Positions 10,220 to 21,745 of a stretch of DNA of 64,000 nucleotides are shown in pieces (the stretch's first letter is position 1; every line of letters starts with the position of its first letter). This DNA comes from Sclerotiophoma versabilis (lineage: Eukaryota; Ascomycota; Dothideomycetes; Pleosporales; Didymellaceae). Made by a program: the position numbers and the translations under genes. Under the pieces are notes generated by a model that was not told where the DNA came from, ran no database searches, and saw only the letters and a list, made by a program, of their open reading frames with translations. The DNA lies in assembly GCA_012274445.1 (NCBI GenBank), contig JAAROD010000080.1, positions 1,488,001 to 1,552,000 on the forward strand. Direction: 5' to 3'.

Positions 10220-11470
10220 TCACCCTCTTCTCCTTGTACTCGTCCGGCTCCTGACCTCGCGTCCCTCGACCTCCAAATGGGTGACCTTCTTCTCGACCTT
10301 GACCACTTCCCCATCAGCACTGATCCCATAGTGTTCCGGCACTAGCACCTTGCCGTCCGCCCCAACGCCCGGCGTCCCAACATGAGTACCCTCAATCATC
10401 ACCTTCTCGTTCTCGGGGATATCGATGTGCCTCGGCTTTTCAGCGCGTTTCGTGCCCAGCGGAGGATCGAAGCGCTTGCGCAGCGTCTCGATCATCTTGG
10501 TGAACCAGAACCAGTTCAGGCCGTTGAGAACGAGGTTTGAAGCAAGGTACGCGAATGCGAGCCAGAGGGGCACAGTGTGTCCGTCTGCGAACTGCAGAAT
10601 GTCTGTGCGCTCCATTGCGCCTGCGTCGATTGCCGTCGCGTTGTCAAAGGACTTGATTGTGGGGTCGAGGAAGGTGACGGGCCCGGCGTGGTAGGCAATC
10701 CAGATGTCGCGGAAGACGCGGATCGACTGGTACGTGCCCCAGAACAGGCGGCAGGACATGAATGTGAGGAGCAGGAAGATGCCGTTGATGAGTTGCAGGG
10801 TCGAGCCGGTGAGCGACAGCTTATCGCAGAACCAGTGGATGTTCAAGAAAGGGGAGGAGAGTTCGTAAAGGATGAAGGTCGGGGCGTAGAAGTTCACAAA
10901 CGGTCGCTGGGGCACGTTAGCCATGGTCCTCACACGTTCGTTCAGGCGGCCAGTCTTGGACGACAGCTGAGAAGCTGGAGCACTCACAAAGCCCAACGAA
11001 AACACGCACAGAGCGCTGATGGCATGGAAAAGCATGCCTATGCCGAACACCTGGACATTCTGCACCGTGACCACCAAATCCCACAGAAAGTATCCTCCTG
11101 CAAAAGCCTGCACCAGACCCGTACCTCCCGTATATCCATGCACCCGTTCGATCCGCCCCATTTGATCTCTCTCCTCATCTGACAGCATAACCCATAGCGC
11201 CAGACCGCAGATGACTGTAGACTGCACAAAGGATACAATGTGCACGTCCCAGTTGAGTTTGGTGCGCGCGTTGAATTGCGGGTAGATTGTGGGGAAGAAG
11301 TAGCGGCTGAAGGCGGGCGAGAAGTACTTGTTGGTTATGTGGTAGAGCGCGTAGGCGAAGGCCACTTCGTGGAAGTGCAAGGGGAGCGTGCGCAGGCCGA
11401 GCGTGTCTGCCACGGGCTGCACGTATTTGGCGAGGTAGTCAGGACGCTCGAAGGGGAATGGGTCGTGCAT
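10220..11470 (-). CDS. TLC-domain (TRAM/LAG1/CLN8-type) membrane protein
   Basis: Two exons, 11470-10988 and 10906-10220. The frame is open throughout, but 10987-10907 is almost certainly an in-frame 81-nt intron (donor GTGAGT, branch CTAAC, acceptor CAG). Removing it joins CVFSLGF directly to RPFVNFYAPTFILYEL, giving 389 aa. The protein has about six hydrophobic segments. Family marks include LPLHFHEVAFAYALYHITN near the N-terminus, GYFLWDLVVTVQN, and the FYAPTFILYELSSPFLNIHW block in which fungal TLC proteins keep the helix-His pattern. The basic C-terminus ends in Arg residues. Members include ceramide synthases and lipid-sensing proteins; this one lacks an obvious Lag1p HH motif, so it is probably a lipid-related protein of unknown reaction in the ER or Golgi. 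Confidence 0.85.
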   Translation of the reverse strand: MHDPFPFERPDYLAKYVQPVADTLGLRTLPLHFHEVAFAYALYHITNKYFSPAFSRYFFPTIYPQFNARTKLNWDVHIVSFVQSTVICGLALWVMLSDEERDQMGRIERVHGYTGGTGLVQAFAGGYFLWDLVVTVQNVQVFGIGMLFHAISALCVFSLGFVSAPASQLSSKTGRLNERVRTMANVPQRPFVNFYAPTFILYELSSPFLNIHWFCDKLSLTGSTLQLINGIFLLLTFMSCRLFWGTYQSIRVFRDIWIAYHAGPVTFLDPTIKSFDNATAIDAGAMERTDILQFADGHTVPLWLAFAYLASNLVLNGLNWFWFTKMIETLRKRFDPPLGTKRAEKPRHIDIPENEKVMIEGTHVGTPGVGADGKVLVPEHYGISADGEVVKVEKKVTHLEVEGREVRSRTSTRRRG

Positions 11471-14400
11471 GGCGGCGGCGGTGCGAGCTGGTCGTGGTTG
11501 TGGTTTACTAGACCTGCGATGAGGGGTGTGGTGGGCGGTGGGCGTTGGGCGGTGGGCGGTGAGCGGAGAGGTGTCGTGTGGGGAGCTTGTAGCTCGGGGG
11601 TCGGGCGCTCAAGTGAGTCGAGGAACTCGAGGAAGACAAAGAGCACCCTTGTGTGGAGAGGGTATAGAAGGGCCGACGATGCGTGACAGAGGCGAAGGGA
11701 GAAGACCGACGACCGGGCGGCGGTGGATTGATGCTGCCTGGTGATGTCGAGGTGCATGTGCCGTGGCCCTGAGGATGCGGAGGACTGCCAGTCTGGGTTA
11801 ACTCCGAGGCTTAGCGGATCTGATCCAAGCTGCGCCAACGACTTGCATCAGCGCGGTCGCGTGCCAACGTGTCTTGCAACATTTCCGAGTCGCAAAAGCC
11901 ACGGGGACACGTCATGTTCAACCGCTCTGGCGCGCTGGAAACTTTCGTATTGCAAGTCGTCATCGTGACAGCCGTCAGACGAGCCTTGTTTGTTTGAGCG
12001 TCCCACAACGCGGCCCCAAGCCAACAACCTCTTCCAACCGGGTGCAGGTAGCCGTGTTACTCAAGCTTCTGCCTAGGGTCCTGTCCCTAGCTGCCTGACC
12101 TATGGAGCGACGCGATTAGGTGGCATCCATCGCACACGAGAGAAGCTCTGAGCAGACACAGAGCGGGTAACAAAGACGCAGGATCAATCGTGTCGAATGA
12201 GGAGAGATTCGGACGGGCACAGAACCAATTTCAGGGGCGCAGGATCATCCGTGTCAGTCAAAACGAGAACAGACATCAGTGTGTGTAGAGCAAGCAGCAG
12301 AGACGCAGAGTTGAGTGCGGCGTTGGTCAAAATGAAGAGAGGCAGGAGTAGACGAACGCGCAGGGATCCAAGCAGACATCGGCGTTCAGAAATGTATAGG
12401 CATAAGCTGCGCGAGGATCTAAGCGGACATAAGAGCTAGCAGTGACGGTGGAAAGTAGAGGTGCTCAGAGAGTTGAGAGCGTTGTGTTAGTCATCCAAAT
12501 ATGGCATTCCGGGCTGGCGAGTATCCCTTGCCAGAAGGTCTGTTCTCAGGTGCGTCGACTTGGAGCCTACAGATACAACTCTGCGTCCGAGGCGGAGCGA
12601 CTGTCGTTCAAGCCAGTATGACAATTTGCACACTCTCGACGGCCCTATCTAACTGTCGGATTGGGGGCCCGTTTCTCCAAATGAGGAAGGAAAAGGTATT
12701 GTCGTGTTGAATCGCTCCAGATGAAGTACATGCGTCTTTATAGACGAACATCAAGGATGTCGTTACTAGCGTACTATTCAAGTACGTTGACCTTCTCGAT
12801 GAGGCTTGGTAGGTGGATAGTGCTTCTCAAACATTCTCCATGCTCATTAGGTGTAAGCTCATATCCGCAGTCGTGACTCATCTAGCAGGACCAAAGTGAT
12901 TTAATATGACAACTTCAGTGGTCACTGGAAGTCGTAACAAGTATTGTAGTTACCTCCTGGAAGCAGTAAACGCTGTATTGCCCTGTGTGATGTTGTTTTT
13001 TTGGTCGATATACCTGCATTGGCTTGATATTCTATTCCCACATGGACAAACGCCGGAATGTAAGAGGAGACTCTAGGGGCAAACCGTCTCCTGAAGGACC
13101 CCAACGTATGTAAGTGAATGAGCGCCTTGCAATTTTCGATGGTCTGAAAACGGGCCGGCTATAGATCCTTACAGCTCTCATATCCCTCTCAGAATCATAG
13201 CCAGATCATTGGTAGACCCTCAAATGCTTGGACCCCAATATCCGTACTCACCTTGTCTCAAAGGTCGCGTTCGGGTGCATGTTGCCGGCCCATACCCAGC
13301 TAGACATTCTAGTGCTGACGTTGCTTCGACGCAGCCCTGGTGAGGAATATCACACGTAGAACTGTTTCGGACTACGAGCTTATTGAAAGCACGGCCACAG
13401 CTCTTTTCTGTCGACGTCCAACATATGTGGTTGTTGACAGGCTGTGCATAACCTAGATGTATTCAACTATCGCTTGTCGCTTGCCCTTCTGCAACTAGCG
13501 TAGTACTAGATAGCGCGTTTGCCCAGCCCTTCCCGCCTGTGCCTCCACCCGTTCATCCGAGCTAAAGTGCTGGCCTACGCGTGCTCCAAGCCTCTGACAT
13601 ATCGATCTCATCGTCAACCACATCGTGAAACACGCTGCAACGCCTCTCCGCTACGTCCCGCTACAAGGATTGTAGGGAGCTGTCGATTAAACCGACCTCC
13701 CGGTATCTGACAGCGCCGAGTTTCCCAAACGAAAGCACCGCTCTTAAGCCCAGTGAGTAGCTGCGATGATTGATTGGAGACTCTGGACCGTGTACACATG
13801 TCTTCAGCCGAGATACACCTGGTTATCATGCGGACTACAGGGCCTCAGAGCTGTCGGCCTCCCATCGTTGTGTGCAGCATTGATTCACCTGAGAGACGAG
13901 CTTCGATCCCTAGAGACGCATCGCATATATCGCTCCGTTGCATGCATAGTGTGCGACTGATGATAGGCCGCGCAAATCTGTGGTTCGTGCTTTACAGATG
14001 TTGGTCGCTGCCCCTTTTCAACTAAATCTGATTGCTTTCTTTCCTTGCCTACACTACAGCCCAGCTTCTTCAAGCTCCATAACATCACTGGTTTCGGACT
14101 CGCATCGCCTATCGCGGAACGATGTCTTCTTCCAGCACACTCTGAAACATAGGCTAGTTCCTCCACACTTCGGGATACTGCCGTATCCGGGACACTGGTC
14201 GTCCAAGGTATGGGGGCCGAATATTATTCCGCTGATACTAATATTAACATTCGTCTAGTGTTCGGCACAGACTTGAACGGCAACGATACAAAGTGCTCAT
14301 ACAACCTCAAGTTGAGAGTGTATTTCAAAGACGGTGCGCGCTTCCATTAGACAGACGGGTGTTCCACCTGGCAGACCTGTCACTCAGTTCACCAATGTAC

Positions 14401-14667
14401 GCACACTTGACACGTACTTGACTTTCTCTGACAACCTCATCTGTGCACAAGGCTGATACAGCAGATGCTTGTATGGCACGGATCACAGTAGGGAAGATGA
14501 TGGCTCCGCTGCAGGGGAAGTTTGAATATCAAGGGATCATAGTTAGCGCAGCCACAACGACGGGGACTACAGTGAACACTGCCCCTTAACTGCGCTTTGA
14601 TATAATTCTGAAAAACTATATTGCAGCCTTCGCCATTGTTTGAAGTGGTGCAGGATCGGCCAACACT
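11471..14667. other. Gene-poor stretch upstream of the ankyrin gene
   Basis: Only short frames are found (under 150 codons), with none resembling a known family. Around 14200-14340 a GTATGG...TCTAG pair flanks a 30-codon open stretch that reads plausibly (FGTDLNGNDTKCSYNLKL) and then stops, so it may be a remnant exon. Around 12170-12260 the phrase CGCAGGATCA-CGTGTC occurs twice. Nothing else stands out. Confidence 0.5.
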
Positions 14668-17386
14668 ATGGAAGGACTATCAGCTGTAGCAAACGGTCAT
14701 TATCTCATTTGTACTCTATTTCGATACCGCTGACCGTGCGTAGGCCTTGCTGTCGTCTCCGTTGCTTTTCAGCTGAGCGAGACTTGCGTGAAGCTCTATG
14801 TCTTCTGGGAGTCTATTGAAGACGTACCTCACGAAATCGCTTCTATCAAGGAAGATCTGCAGTACCTTGTGTCAGTGTTTAGAAGAATTGAATCTGCCAA
14901 GAAGCCCTTAGGCTATTCTATAGCTGAGGGTGTCCGACACTGTCGAGTCAAGGTGGCGGTACGACACCAATTGTTTTCACTAGAGGCCCAGCATGCTGAC
15001 GGCCAAGGAACTGATGTCCATTGTAGAGAGTTTTGATGATGGACTGCAATCAGTGTCGCGAAGAAAGCGCCTACGAACAGCCTTCAAAGCGGCCATACAT
15101 AGCAAACACCTTCAGAGATTCCGTGAAACGTTGCACGAGACAAAAGCAACTCTGATCCTGGCTATGGTTCACGAATGGTAGGCATGAAGTCATGTCTTTG
15201 CAATTGAACCTGGGCTAATCAGAGAAGCATCATGCAATCGCCCACTCACAATATATCGGCAGATATCAGCATATCACACAACCTGCCCGCACGCTCCATA
15301 GTCAGTAGAGCACGACAAATTTTACCCAGTCCCCCAGAAATTCAGCAACCTGATGGGAAGCGACTGCGCAGATCTTCATCTTCGCTCATCGGCCAGCGCT
15401 TTTTACATTTGTTGCCGACCACGTCTCAAGACGTCGACAAGAATGCACTTATGCATTTCGAGCAAGCAGTTCCCGAGCAGGCGTTAGCTAAGTTCACGGT
15501 GCAAGAGCTGATGTTGCATGCAATAAGCCAGACCGCAATCGCGACCTTCAGATCGACGTCGCTTGAGATATTTGCCCAAGACGGCTACATGATGGATGAA
15601 TGCGGTCAAGTACGCGCGAAGACTTTTGTCTACTCCAGAAGCCTACGATACCGAGTTAGCCATCAGGCATCTAGCTTTCGAACAGCTTTGGGATGTTTGT
15701 GGGTACGCAACACGACCATCAACCGCGCAAACGAATACACTGGTGAGCCGGAAAAGACTCAGACCGTAACTTCTGCCGTATTTTATCCTACAAGATGGTT
15801 ACAACTCTTGGGTATTCGGAACGGGATAGAGGCCGTCATGGCATCCGCCGGCAGAAGCTGGCTGTACAATTGTAGAATCGCGGTCACACGTGTCGTGCCA
15901 GAAGATGCGATGATCTTTGAACTATGTATGGCAGGCGAAACACGAGCTGTGCAGATGCTCCTTGAGAAAGGTCAGGGTAGCGTAATAGACACAAGTCCCA
16001 AAGGCTGGAAGCCTTTGCATGTAAGTTCCTCCCTGGCGAAACATGTGATTGAGACCGGACCGGACGCTAACGACTACTAGTACGCTGCGGTAGCAGGTCA
16101 TACTGACCTTTGCGCTATGTTAATCCGAGCAGGCGCCGACAAGTCCGCGCTGGTATACGAAGGGCCTACCGAGTCTGTCCTGTAAGTCCCTGATCTAAAC
16201 AAATGCAACTAGAACTGACCAGCAAAGCTCACCAATTTCACTTTATGTTTCACATTCCACTAGTCGGAGTGCTGAGGACAAGATTGAAATGCTTAGGCTC
16301 TTCTGCGATTGTATCGATTTGTCTGATACAGACAGTGACGGCTGGCTCGTCCACGAATGGCTGAAGAAAGCATATGCGACAGAAAGAAAGCCAATCTCGC
16401 AAAATAGCATTACTTGGCTCTTGCACCTGACAGCGAAGGAAGAATATGTCGAATTTGGTGCCCGAAACGTATGGTCAGCCTTACAACACGGTCTTAGGTC
16501 TGTGCTCAATCACGGACGCTTCGGTAATGTCTTGGAGCGCATCCTGAACCTATCCGATGAAGAGCATAGGAATACCAGCCAACGACATATTACGTCTCTA
16601 GGCGCGTGGCTAGCCCTTCGAGTTAATGGACGAGTAATCCTACCTATGGCCGTGAACGCAGGGTCGTTCCTGCAAATGAAAGGGTTCGACTGGATTGACG
16701 ACGAAATGTCGCACAAACAGTTCCTACAAGCACTGCCCAGCATATACTCAGCCTGGTGTCATGCTGTGCTCGAAGCTGTTGAGCAAGTGGAAACATACAT
16801 GAGAGAAGATCTCGAACAATGTCTTGGCCAACTTACTTTGACTCGAGAAGCGTTTCTGGCAAGAATTTCGTGTGCAGACACAATCCGACACAGTTCAAAC
16901 CAAGGTCAGGCTCAGCGACAGGTGTGTACGGACTGTCAAGATGACTACACCACTCTCGGTAGAGGCCTCGTAGAGCCGGCACGAATCGCCATCGCTGAAT
17001 GTGTCATGACTGGACATTCATTCGATTGTAATTGCCAGACTGTGACTAACTCGCCCTCCTTCGCAACGGTACGTGAGCTACCAACTTACTCCGGGGCATA
17101 TTACAAACACGACAACGAGCAAGGTGGCGATGAGGACGGGGAGTTCTTTGATGCAGAGCCTCATCTTTTCGATCAGAGCAATTCTAACAAACCCGATGCT
17201 TTCTCTGACATCGCCACGATGATTTATCGCGCTCATGGGCGAGTCTGGATAGGCGATTACGCTATTGGGGAGCAGCTTTGTGCGTCTTGCTTTCTGTTTA
17301 AGGAACAATATATCGACGAAGATGGGTTAGCTGCCGACTTTCCACCCATGCCAAAGAGTTTCGAGGGGCTTCGAGCAAAGTGGTGA
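14668..17386 (+). CDS. Ankyrin-repeat protein with fungal STAND-type N-terminal domain
   Basis: Six exons: 14668-14695, 14744-14958, 15008-15177, 15228-16020, 16081-16181 and 16228-17386. The total is 2466 nt, or 821 aa, with no internal stop. Residues 1-137 (SAVANGLAVVSVAFQLSET, then WESIEDVPHEIASIKEDLQY) match the helical N-terminal domain that precedes NACHT or ankyrin parts in fungal STAND proteins. Ankyrin repeats lie around residues 370-440 (FELCMAGETRAVQMLLEKG, GWKPLHYAAVAGHTDLC, LIRAGADKSALVYEG). The C-terminal half has Cys pairs (CTDC, CNC, CASC) typical of this fungal group; no NTPase domain is present. Introns 2, 3 and 5 end in AAG, and intron 1 has a weak donor (GTCATT). Such proteins are candidates for nonself recognition or immunity-like signalling. 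It stands alone in about 8 kb of gene-poor DNA. Confidence 0.8.
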
Positions 17387-19391
17387 AGAGGTGGGAACCA
17401 ATACTACAGAAGTTTTCAAATGGTCAGGTACATTATTCGGCATGACAGCGGACAGAACCTGCTCGGGCAACTGCAAGAATACGACGAACAGACGGCCTTC
17501 TGGGGCAGCGGGTCGATTGTCTGCGCGAACCATTCCATCGAGCGATTACCTTTTATATTAGCTCAACAAGCTTGGGATCTCTGCTGCGTCGCACCGTAGG
17601 GAAACCCGCATTCAGGGCACTAGATACCACAATCGGATCTTATGAGCCAGACACGATAGCGGCGCTATTCCGCGCACTAAATTTAGCAGCAAATGGCTAG
17701 CACTATGCAGCTCCGCATTATGTCTCAGAGAAAAGGGCGTAACGTAAACTGATATATCCGATTAGCAGCCTGTTTGCTGTATCGTTGCCGCAGGCGAAGT
17801 CGCAATCTATGCATTTCTGCGCTATCGATAAATACCTTGGACCCAGCATTAGCAGAGACATAGGTACGGCATCGGGCAGCACCCTAGCCCTGATGACATC
17901 GCGTGGTGCCAGAGTTGCGCTATTTAGAATGAAATATGCTCTACTTACTTTGTCGCCACCTGCTGCCATCCCAGCCCGTGAAAGTAAGAGCGTAGTACAT
18001 ACCAAAGAGGTCTACGATTAACGTAGTAATTTGTTAGTACCATCCAGCTATCGGTATGTGGTAAACCCACCAGAGATAGTTTGCAGTGTAGTCGAGGTTG
18101 ACCACTTATAACAGGCCAGGATGCCAACTGGAGATGTTGTGGAAAGCTTTACTATACGAACTGCATCATCCTCAAAAGATAAATGGCACCCGTATGCAGC
18201 TACAAGTCTATCATAGAATGGTATCAACGTTGATACTGCTACATGTCTCACTATAGGATTTACGCGCATGTTTGGATCTATCCCGGGTTACTTGCAAAGA
18301 TGTCTCCTTTTCGATATATACTTGGTTACCGGTGTTTATTTGGACCACCCGTTAGTCTTGCTACAATTGGTGGTGGAGATTGACTCGAGGGAGATAAATC
18401 AGTGGTAGACTATCCTGCTCTACAGAAAGGCACTTTGAGCAACAGCACTGTCAACAGGAGTATTGCCCTTGATAGTACCACTCCTCCAGAGCCCTAGCTG
18501 AAGTCACAGTGAAACCCTTTCGTCCCTATCACTGTGACTCGCCCCTAGAGATCAACAACATGTGGCAAAGGTCTATTCTATGCAGTGGTTGTCATACCGC
18601 CTCTGTTGATCAACTCTTATCGCTCTCTTGTCAGTACTTACAGATTCCGTAAAAGTCGCAGCTCAACTCAAATTAGTGCAGCTTGCCTCTTCGGAATCAG
18701 CAGGTGGGACCTAGCGATATGTGCAGTCGATGATGGCGGAACGAGCTCAGCGTTGTTATAAGTCGCATCGGTAGCTACGAATTTCATGCTGTTGGCGGAG
18801 AAGGAAGCGCTACTGGTGAATACCCACAAGTTACAATATGCGCGTGGTCTGTCTTCCAGACCGGAGTCGCCGGTGGCGAGGGCGCGGGGGTGAATAGCAT
18901 ACTGGCGGTTGTTGGTACGCGTTACATTGGAAGGTGTGAGCCTAGAGAGAATATTCATCCAAGGGGCTGCAAGTTATGAGAGTGTGTAGGACAACGATCG
19001 AGCCTGTTGAGATGCGTTTTAAGCACAGAAGAGGCGTTGATGCCCCGGTATCGCTGAAGTTAAAGTGAGTGCTCCTTCGAGTAGCAAGCAATGCTCGAGA
19101 CGTAAATCGTGACTCCCGGACCACCAAGCGGAACAAATTGCTAGGAGACCATAGGAATGGCAGGTCCTACGAATTGTATATAAATTTGTTTATACATGCC
19201 TATTGGCAAAAAACGAACAAGAAACATATGTCTACTCCTTGAAACGCCATGCAGATCCAGTTCATGTACATTCATGGTGCCCGTTTCCATGACCCCTTCT
19301 TTTTGCGCATTCAAAATATAAGCCATTACAAGAATAATGCAAATTTTGATAATGTCGAACAAGCATTGAATACTGACATTCCTTCGTTTGT
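17387..19391. other. Gene-poor stretch downstream of the ankyrin gene
   Basis: No supported gene. Two minus-strand frames (18668-18958, 96 codons; 18942-19136, 64 codons) overlap and could in principle be joined, but no convincing splice pair or family was found. Nothing continues the ankyrin protein past its stop codon. Confidence 0.5.
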
Positions 19392-21146
19392 CTACGTTTC
19401 GGCCCACCTAGCGATGGTGATGCTGGTGGTGTAGACCATGGCGACGAGGCCAACAACCATCATAGCAATATCACCAGCCTTGGCCCATGGACGCTCAGCT
19501 ACACCCTTGTAATGCAAGTATGCTGGATAGATGTACACCAGCGGCACACAAGCAAAACTGCCAATGAGAGCGACAAACTTGTCGAGGTCGCTTGCTCCAA
19601 GAGCTGCAACCACTCCGGCAAAGATGACCAGTGCAGTCCTGAAAGCGTTCTTTTTCCATTTGGTGAGACTGTCCTTCTTGCCAGAGGCGCGGCCAAAGAT
19701 CTTGAGCTCAATGGTACGCATAGCGGGAAAGAGCTGCACAGGCGTGCCAACCAACACAGCCATAGCGTACAAAAATTGCACAGCGTTGACAAGCTTGCTG
19801 GACTGCGGGAAGTTGGTAATGACTTCGACGGACACGTTCTCTCCAAAAGTACCATAGCAAAGCACACCGACAGAAGTGAAGATGACAGTGATGATGGCCA
19901 TGACAAGCAAGAGCAGCTTGCTGAAGTTCTCGGGCTGCTTCATGCTCGATTGAATTGGTAGGATTAGACCAATTCCCTCGAAAGTGAAGATAGCAGATCC
20001 AATGGTCATAGTCCAGTCGCGAGGATTGAAAAGTTCGATACTGGGGTGGAAGCCGCCCATCTTGCTGATCCAGGAGATGTCATACCAGTAGATGTAGGTC
20101 AATCCAATCAGGATGAAAACATCCGCAAGCAAAGCAGCAGGGCCAAGCTTTGAGATATTGCGGATGAAAGCCAAGGGAATGAGAGCTATGAGCTGGATGC
20201 CGATGAGGATGTTCGTACCGAGTGGCGCAGAGTTGGGTGTAACAGCATCGAAGAAAGAAGCAAGGTTCTCTGCGGTGAAAATAAGACCTGCGCACACAAA
20301 GCCGAATTGTGAGAGCGTGATTGAGATGAGAATGAGCTGGCGGAGCCTCTTCCCAACAATCAACTGGCCAAGGTCGCCATAACCACCTCCGCCGTACTGT
20401 TTCCTGCAGGCGAGGAGTAGCTCAAAACAAACCATTGTGACGATCGAGACAACGACCAGAGTGATGGCAGAGAAAAGCATGCCGCCGTTCTTGAAGGCTT
20501 TTGGCAAGAACATGATACCGGTACCAACGAAAGCCTTCAGCAAGGTAAAGAATGACTTCATGTTAGAAGCATCACCTTGCTGCCTGAGCCTCTTAGAGCT
20601 CTGTCTTCTCCCGAGCAGCGGTCGGCGCTCGCCCTGCTCTTCTTCATCGTCATCCTCAATGGCCGTCTCATCATCTGACTCTTCCAGATCTTCGCCGGCG
20701 AAGTTGCCATATAGCTCCAGAAAAGAGATGAAATTCCTGGTGACAGGCTCTGCAATGTGGCTGACGCTCCTGGCCTGCTTTTGAAGAAATTGACGTCTCA
20801 AACCTTGTGGTGCCATCTGCTCCTGGATAGGCAATTCGTCATGCTCAATATCTGATATGATCGACGGCGCATACTCGTGGGTATTGGAGAAGGTTGCAGC
20901 TCGCTTGTGCAACTGCTGGCGTTTGCTTTTGGCGGCGATCTTATAAAGATCACGATGGATGTCGCCACCTTGCAGCCTTAACGAAGATTCTGGTCCATCC
21001 CGAACAGAGTTCAAGGAGCTTTCGGTACCGTCTTCTCCTGGGATTGCAGGATCAAAGGTGTACTCGTAACTAGGGTCCAGATGTTGCTGAAGGACCCTGG
21101 CTCCTTTGGGGTTTTCGCCTGCAGTCGTCTGCGGCGTGTCGGTCAT
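19392..21146 (-). CDS. Vacuolar-type amino-acid transporter (Avt3/Avt4-like)
   Basis: A single exon encodes 584 aa of the amino acid/auxin permease superfamily. Residues 1-190 or so form a hydrophilic cytosolic tail with an acidic run (EESDDETAIEDDDEEE). About eleven membrane segments follow. The first contains LLKAFVGTGIMFLPKAFKNG, the hallmark of the Avt3/4/7 subgroup that exports amino acids from the vacuole. GTNILIGIQLIALIPLAFI and EGIGLILPIQSSMKQPENF are further family blocks. The long N-terminal tail and this signature fit an Avt3/Avt4-like protein in the vacuolar membrane; the exact substrate cannot be read. It diverges from the membrane-protein gene at 21746. Confidence 0.9.
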   Translation of the reverse strand: MTDTPQTTAGENPKGARVLQQHLDPSYEYTFDPAIPGEDGTESSLNSVRDGPESSLRLQGGDIHRDLYKIAAKSKRQQLHKRAATFSNTHEYAPSIISDIEHDELPIQEQMAPQGLRRQFLQKQARSVSHIAEPVTRNFISFLELYGNFAGEDLEESDDETAIEDDDEEEQGERRPLLGRRQSSKRLRQQGDASNMKSFFTLLKAFVGTGIMFLPKAFKNGGMLFSAITLVVVSIVTMVCFELLLACRKQYGGGGYGDLGQLIVGKRLRQLILISITLSQFGFVCAGLIFTAENLASFFDAVTPNSAPLGTNILIGIQLIALIPLAFIRNISKLGPAALLADVFILIGLTYIYWYDISWISKMGGFHPSIELFNPRDWTMTIGSAIFTFEGIGLILPIQSSMKQPENFSKLLLLVMAIITVIFTSVGVLCYGTFGENVSVEVITNFPQSSKLVNAVQFLYAMAVLVGTPVQLFPAMRTIELKIFGRASGKKDSLTKWKKNAFRTALVIFAGVVAALGASDLDKFVALIGSFACVPLVYIYPAYLHYKGVAERPWAKAGDIAMMVVGLVAMVYTTSITIARWAET

Positions 21147-21745
21147 TGTTGCGATTTATTGCACGAGTGTGCAAGGCTGTGAAAGGATGGGAATAATTCA
21201 GTCTTTGCAGGATGCGAGATGCGCGTTCAGGCGTAGCGGTGAGATATTGAATGGCGGGCCAATGACACGGGCGAGTGAAAAGTTCAGGTGCGCACACGGA
21301 CCCCTGACATCACCGTCGTTTGTTTCAACGCAGAAAAGAACGCCAGTCTAGGCCTAAATCAAGCAAGTAAACGCGAAAAGGCGCGCTATTTTACGCCAGA
21401 GATGCGCCACTTGAAACAGGTTTGGGCACAATTGCAAGGTGCAGTGCTCAACGGCCAGGATGATGTTGTTATACTCACGATCCTTGGCGCGTGACCACGT
21501 GTGTGGGGAACCTTGGAAGGATCGAGAACGGCGGAGCCTCAACCGATACCTCCCGAGGAGAAAGTCTCAGCGCGCCATCAACCATCTCCGCCACACGTTG
21601 TCACTCCACCTAGCCCTAACTCTAGTCTACATTTGGCGTCCAAGAAAGATATCTGTGCCTATTGCATGATAAGCAGTCACGCGGAATCTGAGAAGCCATC
21701 AGCTGCATCTCTCACGGAGTACAAGTGCCCGCTACGCATTTGAAC
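21147..21745. promoter_or_regulatory. Divergent promoter region
   Basis: This 599-bp region lies between the start codons of the amino-acid transporter (-) and a membrane protein (+). It contains one palindromic E-box CACGTG (21496-21501). No clear TATA box was seen for either gene. Confidence 0.5.

Noticed and set aside
9729..10223. 164-codon minus and 110-codon plus frames between convergent genes
   Set aside because: They overlap each other, the plus frame lacks an ATG at its start, and neither has family features.
18668..19136. Two overlapping minus-strand frames (96 and 64 codons)
   Set aside because: No credible splice pair, no family and no matching composition.
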